This document shows positions 36,518 through 46,063 of a stretch of DNA of 64,000 nucleotides, piece by piece. The translations under genes and the position numbers were made by a program. Within the stretch, counting starts at the first letter, position 1. Each line of letters begins with the position of its first letter. The stretch comes from Bacteroidota bacterium (GTDB lineage Bacteria; Bacteroidota; Bacteroidia; Chitinophagales; Saprospiraceae): NCBI GenBank assembly GCA_029567325.1, contig JAKQLF010000243.1, positions 1 to 64,000 of the forward strand, given 5' to 3'. Under the pieces are notes generated by a model, which worked only from the letters and a program-made list of their open reading frames with translations, did not search any database and was not told the DNA's origin.

Positions 36518-37050
36518 CAACATTAAAAATCGACGATTATATTTTTGAGCCCTATATTGATAGAAAGCAGATCAGTGAACGTGCGCGTGACATTGCTGCA
36601 GAAATGACAAACGCAGAATTTGATAAAAAGCCAGTTTTTTTGGTCATCATGACTGGTGCATATGTTTTTGCAGCTGATTTACTACGCCTTTTGAATTTTA
36701 CTTGCGAAGTGAGGTTTATCAGGGTGAAGTCATATGCAGGCATGCAATCTACAGGTCACTTTCAGATAGAGTCAGATAGGTTGGAAAATTTGGAAGACCG
36801 CAACGTCATCATTTTGGAAGACATTGTAGACACGGGAAGAACAATAACCAAAATAAAAGAAGTGCTGGCTACCAAAAGCCCAAAAACAATTAAGATATGT
36901 TCCCTGTTATCAAAACCAAGCGCACATTTATCACCCATTGACATTGCATATCTTGGATTTGAAATCCCCGATGAATTTGTCATAGGTTTTGGCCTTGATT
37001 ATAATGACCAAGGTAGAAATCTGCCAGATATATGGAAGGTAAAACCTTAA
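36514..37050 (+). CDS. hpt: Hypoxanthine phosphoribosyltransferase
   Basis: A 178-residue type I phosphoribosyltransferase of purine salvage that makes IMP/GMP from hypoxanthine/guanine and PRPP. The PRPP motif [13 protein letters not shown] and the flexible-loop region [14 protein letters not shown] are present, and the C-terminal [17 protein letters not shown] matches the family. The ATG overlaps the preceding stop by four bases, so it is coupled to the M28 peptidase. The pterin dehydratase gene follows after 19 bases. Confidence 0.94.
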   Translation: MTTLKIDDYIFEPYIDRKQISERARDIAAEMTNAEFDKKPVFLVIMTGAYVFAADLLRLLNFTCEVRFIRVKSYAGMQSTGHFQIESDRLENLEDRNVIILEDIVDTGRTITKIKEVLATKSPKTIKICSLLSKPSAHLSPIDIAYLGFEIPDEFVIGFGLDYNDQGRNLPDIWKVKP

Positions 37051-37069
37051 ACACAGAACAAATAAAAGT

Positions 37070-37327
37070 ATGAAACACTCAAAAAACTGGAAAGAAGAAA
37101 ATGATCAACTGATTGCTGAATTCATGTTTAAGGATTTTAATGAAGCCTTTTCATTCATGACCGCAGTTGCCCTTGAAGCTGAAAAAATGGATCACCATCC
37201 ATATTGGGGCAATGTTTATAATAAAGTTTGGATTAAACTGTCTACGCATTCTGCAGGAAATAAAATAACTGCAAAAGATACCAAACTTGCTGAAGTCATT
37301 GATGACATTTTCCAGAGATACGCCTAA
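37070..37327 (+). CDS. phhB: 4a-hydroxytetrahydrobiopterin dehydratase
   Basis: An 85-residue PCD/DCoH protein with the signature [20 protein letters not shown] (catalytic His pair) and [16 protein letters not shown]. It regenerates the pterin cofactor after aromatic amino-acid hydroxylation, or acts in molybdopterin-related chemistry in some bacteria. No phenylalanine hydroxylase is in the window. Last gene of the peptidase-hpt-phhB unit. Confidence 0.92.
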   Translation: MKHSKNWKEENDQLIAEFMFKDFNEAFSFMTAVALEAEKMDHHPYWGNVYNKVWIKLSTHSAGNKITAKDTKLAEVIDDIFQRYA

Positions 37328-37333
37328 AGAAAA

Positions 37334-37364
37334 GGGGCATTAAAAACCAAAGTTTCAATGCCCC
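37334..37364. terminator. Convergent hairpin between phhB and queA
   Basis: GGGGCATT pairs with AATGCCCC; the inner GTTT/AAAC can extend it. The T run is displaced, so termination strength is uncertain, but the position between two convergent genes is right. Confidence 0.6.
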
Positions 37365-37399
37365 ATATGTTATTTTTTGAAAAATACTGATGCTTTACA

Positions 37400-38464
37400 T
37401 CAAATGATCAGCATGGCATCGCCATAACTAAAGAATCTATATTTTTCTTTTACTGCTTCTTCATAAGCTTGCATGATCAAATCAGAACCACCAAAAGCGG
37501 AAACCATTATCAGCACTGATGACTTTGGCAAATGGAAATTGGTTATCATGGAATTGGCAATTGAGAATTCATATGGAGGATAAACAAACAAGTTTGTCCA
37601 CCCTTCAGATCCCTTCAACATGCCCGTTGCTGATACTGCACTTTCAATGGTCCTCATAGAAGTTGTACCAACTGCACACCTTCTCTTGTTGGCTGCCTTA
37701 GAGGCATTGACCAATTCTGCAGATCGGTCATCAATTTTGAAATATTCAGCGTCCATTTTATGCTTTGACAAATCTTCAACATCAATGCTACGGAATGTTC
37801 CCAAACCTATGTGTAGGGTAACTTCAGCAAAGTTGATGCCTTTGATCTCCATGCGCTTCATCAATTCTCTAGAGAAATGTAAACCAGCAGTTGGAGCGGC
37901 AACAGCACCCATTTCTTTGGCGTATATTGTCTGATAACGGTCCAAATCCAATGCCTCAGGTTCTCTGTTGATATATTTTGGTAAAGGCATATTTCCCAAA
38001 ATTTTAAGTGCTTCTTTGAATTCATTATCATCTCCCTCAAAGAAAAATCTGATGGTCCTTCCTCTGGAAGTGGTATTGTCTACAACTTCAGCAACAAGGA
38101 GGTCATTTCCATTTTCGTCTTCAAAATAAAGCTTGTTACCAACCCTTATTTTCCTTGCAGGGTCAACCAACACATCCCAAAGTTTGGAAGTACTATTGAG
38201 TTCACGCAACAAGAAAACTTCGATTTTGGCACCTGTTTTTTCTTTATTTCCATAAAGTCTTGCAGGAAATACTTTTGTATTGTTGAATATAAAAGTGTCG
38301 CCTTCATCAAAATATTCAAGAACATCTTTAAATAATCTGTGCTCGATTTTACCAGTGTCTTTGTGTAAGACCATGAGGCGAGATTGATCCCTCTCATCAG
38401 AAGGGTATTGGGCAATTAATGAATCTGGTAGGTCAAAATTAAAATTAGACAGTTTTGTCCTCAT
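37400..38464 (-). CDS. queA: S-adenosylmethionine:tRNA ribosyltransferase-isomerase
   Basis: A 354-residue enzyme that transfers the ribosyl part of SAM to preQ1 in tRNA on the way to queuosine. Family blocks are clear: [21 protein letters not shown] at the start, [39 protein letters not shown] and [19 protein letters not shown]. Length matches the family. A TATTTTTG box about 40 bases upstream is the likely promoter. Confidence 0.95.
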   Translation of the reverse strand: MRTKLSNFNFDLPDSLIAQYPSDERDQSRLMVLHKDTGKIEHRLFKDVLEYFDEGDTFIFNNTKVFPARLYGNKEKTGAKIEVFLLRELNSTSKLWDVLVDPARKIRVGNKLYFEDENGNDLLVAEVVDNTTSRGRTIRFFFEGDDNEFKEALKILGNMPLPKYINREPEALDLDRYQTIYAKEMGAVAAPTAGLHFSRELMKRMEIKGINFAEVTLHIGLGTFRSIDVEDLSKHKMDAEYFKIDDRSAELVNASKAANKRRCAVGTTSMRTIESAVSATGMLKGSEGWTNLFVYPPYEFSIANSMITNFHLPKSSVLIMVSAFGGSDLIMQAYEEAVKEKYRFFSYGDAMLII

Positions 38465-38788
38465 TTATGTAATTTATCTGTATGTGAAAAACTTAAAGCG
38501 CGCAAAAATAGCAAAACTTGAAACATTAAATACTGATACCCTAGATAGAATTGTCCTATTGGCCAAATTTTATTTTTCTAGATACAAATTTGTTTGATTT
38601 TCCCTGAAAACGCTCAAAAATGCACAAATAAAGGGCTCATTTCCACCTCATTTGAATTTATAGATTTAGATAAACTACCATTTATACGACTTTTCATGTG
38701 GGAAAAGATTAATCTTTCAAAATTTCACATGCTCTTTACATCCTTTATAATTGGTAAAGGAATAAAAAGGTTCACTGCCAATCAATTT
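38465..38788. other. Intergenic region between queA and the ABC permease gene
   Basis: About 320 bases. Apart from the queA promoter box I see nothing convincing; the 86-codon plus-strand ORF here lacks any family resemblance and overlaps the permease gene. Confidence 0.4.
38503..38510 (-). promoter_or_regulatory. -7 box (TATTTTTG) for queA
   Basis: Reads TATTTTTG on the minus strand, start near 38497, leader about 33 bases. Confidence 0.45.
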
Positions 38789-40042
38789 TTATCCTCTTAT
38801 GGCTTCTACTGGGCTGAGATTGCTGGCTCTGTATGCAGGTATCACTCCAGCTAAAATGCCGACAATGACAGAAATGATCACGCCTACAAGGACATTGGTA
38901 AAATCCAAGCCCATTGCAAATGGTATAAAATTGCTGATAACTTTAAGGGAAACAAAAACCATTACGATACCCATGACACCTCCAATCAAACAGAGAATGA
39001 TCGCTTCTATCAAAAATTCCAATAAGACTACAGAAGATTTAGCACCTATGGCTTTTTTAATGCCTATGATTCCTGTCCGTTCCTTTACAGATACAAACAT
39101 GATATTTGCAACGCTAAACATACCAATGATTAAGGCAAAAATTCCAATCATAACGCCAGCTAAATTGATGATGCCGAAAACACTATCCAGCACTTGAGAA
39201 AGCATGGATAATTCATTAATGGAGAAATTGTCTTCGGCACGCGGAGACAATCTACGGTTTGCCCGGATGATTCCTGTAACTTCGCCTTTGAGTTCTTCAA
39301 GTTCAACACCATCTTTTGCTTTGATATTTAGCATTCGACCAGCGGAACTTTCATCAGAGGTATTAATAAAACGTTTTAAATTATTGAAACCAATCCAAAT
39401 GACTTCGTCAAAATTGATGAAATTGAAAATATTCTCTCCTTCCGCCTCCAACACTCCTATGATCTGATATTGCTGACCAAACAAACTCACATCCCTGCCA
39501 AGTGGTTCTACCGCTCCAAAAAGCGATTCGGCTACTTTCGCACCAAGTATAACTTTATTCTGGCCATTATTATACTCGATTTGGCTGAAATACCTGCCCT
39601 TTGCAAATTCCAAATTCTGGATCTCCTGATAGTCATAAGTACTGCCCATTATAAAAGCATTATTGACTGCACTAGACTTGTATTTGATGGTGCGCCCTCC
39701 AGTAAAAATGGTGTAGGCCGCATTGGAGGCTAGGTTTGATCTGCGCATGATGGCTTCGTAATCCTTCATGGACGGATCAGGCCTCAATTCATACTTCCAA
39801 TAATTTTGATCGGGATCTTCGTTCCATGGCATTTTATCCAAATATATCACATCACTACCCAACTCATTGAATCCATCCTTGATGTTTTGCTCCAGAGAAT
39901 CTACTGCCGATTTTACAGCAATGATGCAAAATATACCTATGGTAATCCCTAGTAAGGACAGAAAAGTACGCAGTTTGTTAGCAAACAAAGAATCCATTGC
40001 TTGCCTAAGTGCCTCATTTAAAACTTTAAGAAATACAATCAT
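38789..40042 (-). CDS. MacB/FtsX-type ABC transporter permease
   Basis: A 417-residue permease with one N-terminal membrane helix after LFANKLRTFLSLLGITIGIF, a large periplasmic MacB core domain (residues about 45-280) and three C-terminal helices (FGIINLAGVMIGIFALIIG, FLIEAIILCLIGGVMG, VLVGVIISVIVGILAGVIPA), ending in the classic ASNLSPVEAIRG. Such proteins pump lipoproteins, peptides or macrolides or transmit force to the periplasm. No ATPase gene is adjacent, so its partner is encoded elsewhere. ATG 40042 lies 19 bases after a TAGATTTG box. Confidence 0.9.
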   Translation of the reverse strand: MIVFLKVLNEALRQAMDSLFANKLRTFLSLLGITIGIFCIIAVKSAVDSLEQNIKDGFNELGSDVIYLDKMPWNEDPDQNYWKYELRPDPSMKDYEAIMRRSNLASNAAYTIFTGGRTIKYKSSAVNNAFIMGSTYDYQEIQNLEFAKGRYFSQIEYNNGQNKVILGAKVAESLFGAVEPLGRDVSLFGQQYQIIGVLEAEGENIFNFINFDEVIWIGFNNLKRFINTSDESSAGRMLNIKAKDGVELEELKGEVTGIIRANRRLSPRAEDNFSINELSMLSQVLDSVFGIINLAGVMIGIFALIIGMFSVANIMFVSVKERTGIIGIKKAIGAKSSVVLLEFLIEAIILCLIGGVMGIVMVFVSLKVISNFIPFAMGLDFTNVLVGVIISVIVGILAGVIPAYRASNLSPVEAIRG

Positions 40043-40060
40043 TGCTTTATATAATGTCTA

Positions 40061-40068
40061 CAAATCTA
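40061..40068 (-). promoter_or_regulatory. -7 box (TAGATTTG) for the ABC permease gene
   Basis: Reads TAGATTTG on the minus strand and predicts a leader of only about 13 bases. Confidence 0.45.
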
Positions 40069-40556
40069 AGTTGTTTGTCAAAAATGAGAAGTATTTATCG
40101 ATAAAGTAGGTAATATTATATACGACTGTGCTTTTATGTCTATGATATTGGTTGAATTTTATGGGTAAGATGGGGTAAAATGTGGTTAATTAAAAAAGAA
40201 TACGCTTGCAAATAGCTTGCTTGATTTCTGAGCCGTTTTTTATTTGATTGGAACAATCCAGTTCTGCAATACTTGCGGCAATTGAAAATAACTTAATCGC
40301 CCTAAAACATACCATGTTTACCTAAGTCTCCGTTTTTATGTAAGGAAAGGACTTGTCCATTTTTTTACTTGAAATGACTGTTTGATATCGAGCAGAGTTC
40401 AAACGGAAGTATTTAATAAACCTAATGTTTTGATCTACATTCCGCAAGGATTAGCTATAATTTTAGTTGAATTAATCGCTGAATAATGATTTTAATATAT
40501 CTTTAGGACTTGTTTTTGAGTGGGCGGAAATTTTCTGCTTTTTTTTAATTACAAAA
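40069..40556. other. Long divergent intergenic region before the arabinose operon
   Basis: Roughly 490 bases before the operator-like palindrome. No ORF, RNA or terminator could be supported; the length leaves room for additional regulatory sites. Confidence 0.4.
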
Positions 40557-40573
40557 TGTGTCAAACTGACACA
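40557..40573 (+). promoter_or_regulatory. Perfect palindrome upstream of the arabinose operon, candidate AraR operator
   Basis: TGTGTCA-AAC-TGACACA is a perfect 7-base inverted repeat with a 3-base centre, 40 bases before the GH51 start. A regulator of the Nudix AraR type is encoded in the same operon, so this is the obvious operator. I could not find a clear -7 box next to it. Confidence 0.6.
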
Positions 40574-40612
40574 ATTTTATTCAAATTCGTTGAACACATA
40601 ATTTTTAAAACT

Positions 40613-42169
40613 ATGCATTTTATTAAAATTTCAAGATCACTTGCATTTGTGATTTTACTAATTTCTGCAACATGCGCAGCCCAAACAATCAAAGTAGTGG
40701 GCAATGTAGATCTGGCGAATACTACGATCGATAAAAACATTTATGGTCATTTTGCTGAGCATTTGGGAAGATGTATATATGGTGGTATTTATGTTGGAGA
40801 AGACAATAAAAAGATTCCTCACACAGATGGAATCAGAAATGATGTTGTAGCTGCTTTGAAAGAATTGAAAGTGGCAAATTTGAGATGGCCGGGTGGTTGT
40901 TTTGCTGATACCTATCAATGGAAAAACGGTATTGGTCCGAAGGAATCAAGACCAAGTATGATCAATTCTTGGTGGGGCGGTGTGACTGAAGACAACAGTT
41001 TTGGTACACATGAATTCCTCGACCTTTGTGAAAAAATAGGTGCTGAACCCTACATGGCTGCCAATGTGGGAAGTGGTACAGTGCAAGACATGAGCGACTG
41101 GATTACCTATGTAAATCACCCTGGAGGTAGCCCAATGTCTGAGTTAAGAAAGAAAAACGGCAGAGAAAAACCTTGGAATATCAAATTATGGGGAGTTGGT
41201 AACGAAGCTTGGGGATGCGGTGGAAATATGACTGCCGAATATTACTCCAATGTTTATAAGCAATATGCTACTTTCATGAATGACTATAGTGATTCTGCCA
41301 AAATTTTTAAAATTGCTTCTGGTGCAACGGACGACAGTTACGATTGGACAGAAACTTTATTGAAAAATATCCCGGGCAAACAAGTTCATGCCTTGGCATT
41401 ACACCATTATTCTGTCATTAGCTGGACAAACAAAGGACCTGCAACAAACTTTGACCAAGGTTTGTATGCTTCCACCATGTTTGAAGCTTCAAAAATGGAA
41501 GAAATGGTAACTCGTCACTCAACCATTATGGATAAATACGATCCTGAGAAAAAAATTGCACTTTTTGTTGACGAATGGGGCGGATGGTATGATGTTGAAA
41601 AAGGAACCAATCCTGGATTTTTGTACCAGCAAAACACGATGAGAGATGCCATGATTGCTGGCTTAACGCTTAACATCTTTAACAATCATGCAGATAGAGT
41701 AAGAGGGGCAAATTTGGCACAAATCGTCAATGTACTTCAAGCTGTGATTTTGACTAACGAAGAAAAAATGATTCTTACGCCAACTTACCATGTGATGAAA
41801 ATGTACAATGTACACCAAGATGCAAAGTTGATACCCCTTCAATTCCAATCTCCTGATTATGTTTTCGAAAATAAAAAAATGAAAGCAGTTTCAGTGTCTG
41901 CCTCAAAAGCGGCGAGCGGTGATGTCAATGTATCTCTTACAAATATAGATTACAGCAAAACTCATGAAGTAGAAATTGATTTGAGAGGTGAAACTCTTAG
42001 CAAAGCTTCCGCTCAAATTCTTACTTCGGCAAAAATTACTGATCACAATACATTTGAATCACCAAATATGGTCAAAAATGTTCCTTACAAAGACATCACT
42101 TTTGTGAATGGCAAATTGAAGTTGAAGTTACCTCCCTTTTCTGTGGTTGTAGTGAATCTCAAAAAATAA
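40613..42169 (+). CDS. GH51 alpha-L-arabinofuranosidase, exported
   Basis: A 518-residue glycoside hydrolase that releases L-arabinose from arabinan or arabinoxylan. Residues 1-21 are a signal peptide (LAFVILLISATCAAQ). The TIM barrel carries the acid/base Glu in GVGNEAWGCGG and the nucleophile Glu in LFVDEWGGWYD; RWPGGCFADTYQWKNGIGP is a family hallmark. A beta-sandwich ends the protein. ATG 40613 starts the signal peptide; the 31 extra codons from 40520 would run through the palindrome. First gene of the arabinose operon. Confidence 0.93.
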   Translation: MHFIKISRSLAFVILLISATCAAQTIKVVGNVDLANTTIDKNIYGHFAEHLGRCIYGGIYVGEDNKKIPHTDGIRNDVVAALKELKVANLRWPGGCFADTYQWKNGIGPKESRPSMINSWWGGVTEDNSFGTHEFLDLCEKIGAEPYMAANVGSGTVQDMSDWITYVNHPGGSPMSELRKKNGREKPWNIKLWGVGNEAWGCGGNMTAEYYSNVYKQYATFMNDYSDSAKIFKIASGATDDSYDWTETLLKNIPGKQVHALALHHYSVISWTNKGPATNFDQGLYASTMFEASKMEEMVTRHSTIMDKYDPEKKIALFVDEWGGWYDVEKGTNPGFLYQQNTMRDAMIAGLTLNIFNNHADRVRGANLAQIVNVLQAVILTNEEKMILTPTYHVMKMYNVHQDAKLIPLQFQSPDYVFENKKMKAVSVSASKAASGDVNVSLTNIDYSKTHEVEIDLRGETLSKASAQILTSAKITDHNTFESPNMVKNVPYKDITFVNGKLKLKLPPFSVVVVNLKK

Positions 42170-42190
42170 GGTTGATTTTTCACCAACATT

Positions 42191-42895
42191 ATGAAAAGAT
42201 ATCCGCATACTTCCAGAATACTTGTTGCCTTAGATTGTATTGTTTTTGGATTTGATGGTAGCCAACTCAAAGTGTTGCTCATCAAAAGAAACTTTGCACC
42301 TGAGAAAGGAAAATGGTCTCTGTTGGGTGGATTTCTAGATCATGATGAGGATATGAATGATGCTGGAAATAGAATCCTTTACGAACTTACAGGTCTCAAA
42401 AACATTTATTTTGAGGAATTGAAAACGTTTAGTGGAGTCAATCGTGACAAAGTAGAAAGAACAATTTCTGTTTGCCACTTTGCTTTAATCAACATCCATG
42501 CTCATAATCCTGATGCGGTAAAATCAAAAAATGCATATTGGTACACCTTGCAATCTTTACCCGATTTGATCTTTGATCACCGGGAAATGGTAGATTTGGC
42601 CCTTCAAAAGTTGAGATATAAGGCAGCATTACATCCTATTGGTTTTGAATTATTACCACCTCAATTCACATTACCACAATTGCAAAAATTGTATGAGGCT
42701 ATTTATAATGAAAAATTAGATAGAAGAAATTTCAGCCGCAAAATCATCTCTACTCATTTATTGATCGATACTGGTCAGAAAAATGAAGGAGGACAAACAA
42801 AAAAAGCAATATTATACGCACTCGACAAGCATAAATATCAAAAACAATTCAATGCGTTTCACTACTTTATTTCAGGATTTGGCACAAGCGCATAA
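42191..42895 (+). CDS. araR: Nudix-type transcriptional regulator of arabinose use (AraR-like)
   Basis: A 234-residue protein with an N-terminal Nudix fold (VLLIKRNFAPEKGKWSLLGGFLDHDED) and a C-terminal winged helix (FTLPQLQKLYEAIYNEKLDRRNFSRKI). The Nudix box reads GGFLDHDE, then R-I-L-Y-E-L-T-G where catalytic enzymes have R-E-U-x-E-E-x-G, so two metal-binding Glu are lost and the domain probably senses rather than hydrolyses. Bacteroidota AraR of this NrtR-like type represses arabinose genes until L-arabinose binds. It lies 21 bases after the GH51 gene and 28 before araB. Confidence 0.88.
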   Translation: MKRYPHTSRILVALDCIVFGFDGSQLKVLLIKRNFAPEKGKWSLLGGFLDHDEDMNDAGNRILYELTGLKNIYFEELKTFSGVNRDKVERTISVCHFALINIHAHNPDAVKSKNAYWYTLQSLPDLIFDHREMVDLALQKLRYKAALHPIGFELLPPQFTLPQLQKLYEAIYNEKLDRRNFSRKIISTHLLIDTGQKNEGGQTKKAILYALDKHKYQKQFNAFHYFISGFGTSA

Positions 42896-42923
42896 GAATT
42901 TACAAATATGTTTTTAAGTATAC

Positions 42924-44567
42924 ATGACAACAAATAACAAACTTACAATTGGAGTAGATTTTGGGACAGACTCTGTCAGGGCTCTGGTTGTAGATACTTC
43001 AAATGGTGAGACATTAGGAACCTCAGTTCATTATTACTCTCGCTGGAAACAAGGACTTTATTGCAATCCTGGGCTATCCCAATTCAGACAACATCCCTTA
43101 GATTATATTGAAGGAATTGAGGCAGCAATAAAAGGAGCTTTGGCAGATTTACCCGCGGAAACCAGACAAAACGTATTGGGCATATCTGTTGATACTACAG
43201 GATCTACACCCGTTGCTGTAGACAAAAATGGAACTCCACTGGCTTTATTGCCTGCATTTCAAGATAATCCCAATGCAATGTTTATATTGTGGAAGGACCA
43301 TACTGCAAATAAAGAAGCTCAACAAATCAATGAACTTGCAAGAAAATGGGAAATAGATTATACCCAATATGTCGGTGGAATTTACTCGTCCGAATGGTTT
43401 TGGGCAAAAATCTTACACATTCTGCGCGTTGATGAAACAGTGAGAAATGCAACTTATTCATGGGTAGAACATTGTGATTATATTTCAGCCTTACTCACTG
43501 GCAATACTGACCCGCATACCATGCATCGATCAAGATGTGCAGCAGGTCACAAAGCAATGTGGCACGGTAGTTATGACGGTTTGCCTTCAGAAGAATTTTT
43601 CACCACAATGGATCCATTGTTGGCGGGACTAAGAGATAATTTATTTAATGAGACCAGAACTTCAGACCTACCGATGGGCACTATTTCTGCCGAATGGGCA
43701 GAGAAACTAGGCTTACCAACCAATGTCACAATTGGCGTAGGAGCATTTGATTGTCATATGGGAGCAGTAGGTGCTGAAATTCAACCCTTTGACTTTGTAC
43801 GTGTGATGGGAACTTCTACCTGTGACATGATCATTGTTCCCAATGAGGAATATGGTGACGTGCTCGTAAAAGGTATTTGTGGCCAGGTAGATGGTTCTAT
43901 TGTACCTGGCATGCTAGGCCTGGAAGCTGGGCAGTCAGCTTATGGTGACTATTATGCGTGGTTTCAAAAAATAATAACTGAGCCTATACGAGCAATTTTG
44001 GGCGAAGAAGCAGCAGATAAAATGGCTGCGGCATTGATTCCACATTTGGCTGAAGAGGCTGCAAAACTTCCGGTGACTTTGGATGACATCATAGCCACAG
44101 ATTGGATCAATGGAAGAAGAACTCCTGATGCCAATCACGAAGTGAAGGCAAGCATTCGAGGGTTACACATCGGTACTGATGCAGTAAAAATTTTCAAAGC
44201 CATCGTGGAAGCAACGGCTTTTGGTTCTAAAGCAATTGTAGATAGATTCATAGAAGAAGGTATTCCAATCAAACAGGTCATCGCAATTGGTGGGGTTGCC
44301 AATAAATCATCTTTTGTGATGCAAGTTTTGGCGGATGTACTCAACATGCCAATCAAAGTTGCAAAAGCAGAACAGGCTTGCGCACTAGGAGCGGCAATGA
44401 ATGCAGCCGTCGCAGCAGGAATTCATCCAAATATTAACCTTGCACAAACAGCCATGGGTTCAGGTTTTGACGCCTCATACACGCCAAGACCAGCACAATC
44501 AGAAACATACCAACAACTTTATAAACATTACCAATCACTCGGAAAATTTACAGAACAAAATGCATAA
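42924..44567 (+). CDS. araB: L-ribulokinase
   Basis: A 547-residue FGGY-family kinase that phosphorylates L-ribulose. The N-terminal ATPase-fold phosphate loop is GVDFGTDSVRALVVD; the catalytic region has GAFDCHMGAVGA and GTSTCDMI; the C-terminal signature VIAIGGVANKSSFVMQVLADVLNMPI matches the FGGY pattern and is followed by QACALGAAMNAAVAAG. Its stop overlaps the araA start by 8 bases, so the enzymes are made together. Confidence 0.95.
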   Translation: MTTNNKLTIGVDFGTDSVRALVVDTSNGETLGTSVHYYSRWKQGLYCNPGLSQFRQHPLDYIEGIEAAIKGALADLPAETRQNVLGISVDTTGSTPVAVDKNGTPLALLPAFQDNPNAMFILWKDHTANKEAQQINELARKWEIDYTQYVGGIYSSEWFWAKILHILRVDETVRNATYSWVEHCDYISALLTGNTDPHTMHRSRCAAGHKAMWHGSYDGLPSEEFFTTMDPLLAGLRDNLFNETRTSDLPMGTISAEWAEKLGLPTNVTIGVGAFDCHMGAVGAEIQPFDFVRVMGTSTCDMIIVPNEEYGDVLVKGICGQVDGSIVPGMLGLEAGQSAYGDYYAWFQKIITEPIRAILGEEAADKMAAALIPHLAEEAAKLPVTLDDIIATDWINGRRTPDANHEVKASIRGLHIGTDAVKIFKAIVEATAFGSKAIVDRFIEEGIPIKQVIAIGGVANKSSFVMQVLADVLNMPIKVAKAEQACALGAAMNAAVAAGIHPNINLAQTAMGSGFDASYTPRPAQSETYQQLYKHYQSLGKFTEQNA

Positions 44568-46050
44568 CTTAAAATCATTTGAGATATGGTTTCTTACCGG
44601 TAGTCAACATTTATATGGACCGGAAACATTAAAACAAGTAGACGCGGACTCGGTAATCATCGCCCAACACCTTGACTCACATCCAGACATGCCTGTGAAG
44701 GTTGTTTTCAAACCAGTTTTAAAGTCCACTGAAGAAATATTGAACATTTGCAAAGAAGCAAATCATACTACCAATTGCATAGGTGTTGTCATTTGGATGC
44801 ATACCTTTTCACCCTCCAAAATGTGGATTGGCGGTCTGAAAATTTTGCAAGTACCTTTGTTACATTTACACACCCAGTTCAACAGAGACATTCCATTTGC
44901 AGATATTGACATGGATTTCATGAACCTCAACCAGTCAGCACACGGCGACAGAGAAATGGGTTTTATGTTGAGTAGGATGCGAATGCCCCGCAAAGTAGTT
45001 GTTGGCCACTGGCAAGCTCCCTCTGTTATTGCACAAATAAGTGCTTGGTCAAGAGTTGCAGCTGGAAAACATGTCATGAAAACAATGAAAGTTGTACGAT
45101 TTGGGGACAATATGCGATATGTAGGTGTCACAGATGGAGATAAAGTGAGTGCTGAAATAAAGTTTGGTTTCTCTGTAAACACCCATGGTGTTGGTGATTT
45201 GGTCAAGGTTATCAATGATATCCCTGAAAATCAAATCAACGCACTTATCGAAGAATATGAAGCGAGTTATGTGCTGATGCCTAGCTTATTACAAGGTGGA
45301 GCCATGAGATCATCACTCATCGAAGCAGCAAGAATTGAATTGGGTATCAAAACGTTCCTGGAAGATGGTGGTTATGGAGCATATACCGACACTTTCGAAG
45401 ACTTACATGGCATGAGGCAACTTCCTGGTATTGCTTCTCAAAGGCTCATGGCAGCAGGTTATGGCTTTGGTGGTGAAGGAGACTGGAAAACTTCAGCCTT
45501 ATTACACGTCATGAAATCCATGGCTTCAGGATTAGCAGGTGGTAATACTTTTATGGAAGATTATACTTACCATTTTGATCCTAGCCGTCAGATGGTTTTG
45601 GGATCGCACATGTTGGAGATTTGTCCAAGTATTGCTGCATCAACGCCTACTTGTGAAATACATCCCCTCGGAATCGGCGGAAAAGAAGATCCTGTAAGAT
45701 TGGTATTTAATGGATCTGCTGGACCAGCAATCAATGTATCACTCATAGACATGGGAGATCGATTTAGATTGCTTGTCAATGAAGTGGATGCTGTTGAAGT
45801 AACAGAATCATTTCCAAAACTACCAACCGCAAGAGCCTTGTGGCAGCCAAAACCAACTATGGAAATTGGGTTACAGGCATGGTTGTTGGCAGGAGGTGCA
45901 CACCACACAGTGTATAGTCAAAATTTGACAACAGCCCATATTGAAGACTTTGCAGAAATGCTGGATTTGGAATTGGTCATCATAGATGGCAGTACCAATA
46001 TTCGAGATTTAAAGCAACAGTTAAGAACAAACGATTTTATTTATAAATAA
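44560..46050 (+). CDS. araA: L-arabinose isomerase
   Basis: A 496-residue isomerase converting L-arabinose to L-ribulose. The N-terminus FEIWFLTGSQHLYGPETLKQV, the TFSPSKMWI block, GEGDWKTSALLHVMKSM and the metal-binding TFMEDYTYHF are family signatures, and length matches E. coli AraA. The track start at 44401 is only the upstream extension of the open frame inside araB; ATG 44560 gives the family N-terminus and an 8-base overlap. Confidence 0.96.
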   Translation: MHNLKSFEIWFLTGSQHLYGPETLKQVDADSVIIAQHLDSHPDMPVKVVFKPVLKSTEEILNICKEANHTTNCIGVVIWMHTFSPSKMWIGGLKILQVPLLHLHTQFNRDIPFADIDMDFMNLNQSAHGDREMGFMLSRMRMPRKVVVGHWQAPSVIAQISAWSRVAAGKHVMKTMKVVRFGDNMRYVGVTDGDKVSAEIKFGFSVNTHGVGDLVKVINDIPENQINALIEEYEASYVLMPSLLQGGAMRSSLIEAARIELGIKTFLEDGGYGAYTDTFEDLHGMRQLPGIASQRLMAAGYGFGGEGDWKTSALLHVMKSMASGLAGGNTFMEDYTYHFDPSRQMVLGSHMLEICPSIAASTPTCEIHPLGIGGKEDPVRLVFNGSAGPAINVSLIDMGDRFRLLVNEVDAVEVTESFPKLPTARALWQPKPTMEIGLQAWLLAGGAHHTVYSQNLTTAHIEDFAEMLDLELVIIDGSTNIRDLKQQLRTNDFIYK

Positions 46051-46063
46051 TCAGCCAGTTTTA

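Noticed and set aside
38594-38854. 86-residue plus-strand ORF between queA and the permease gene
   Set aside because: It overlaps the end of the permease gene, has no recognisable domain and no promoter or terminator of its own.
42191-42895. Active Nudix hydrolase
   Set aside because: Two Glu of the Nudix box are replaced (I and L), and a winged-helix C-terminus is present, so a regulator is far more likely.
44401-44559. 53-codon upstream extension of araA
   Set aside because: It lies entirely inside araB in another frame and is Gln/His/Thr-rich shadow sequence; ATG 44560 gives the family N-terminus.
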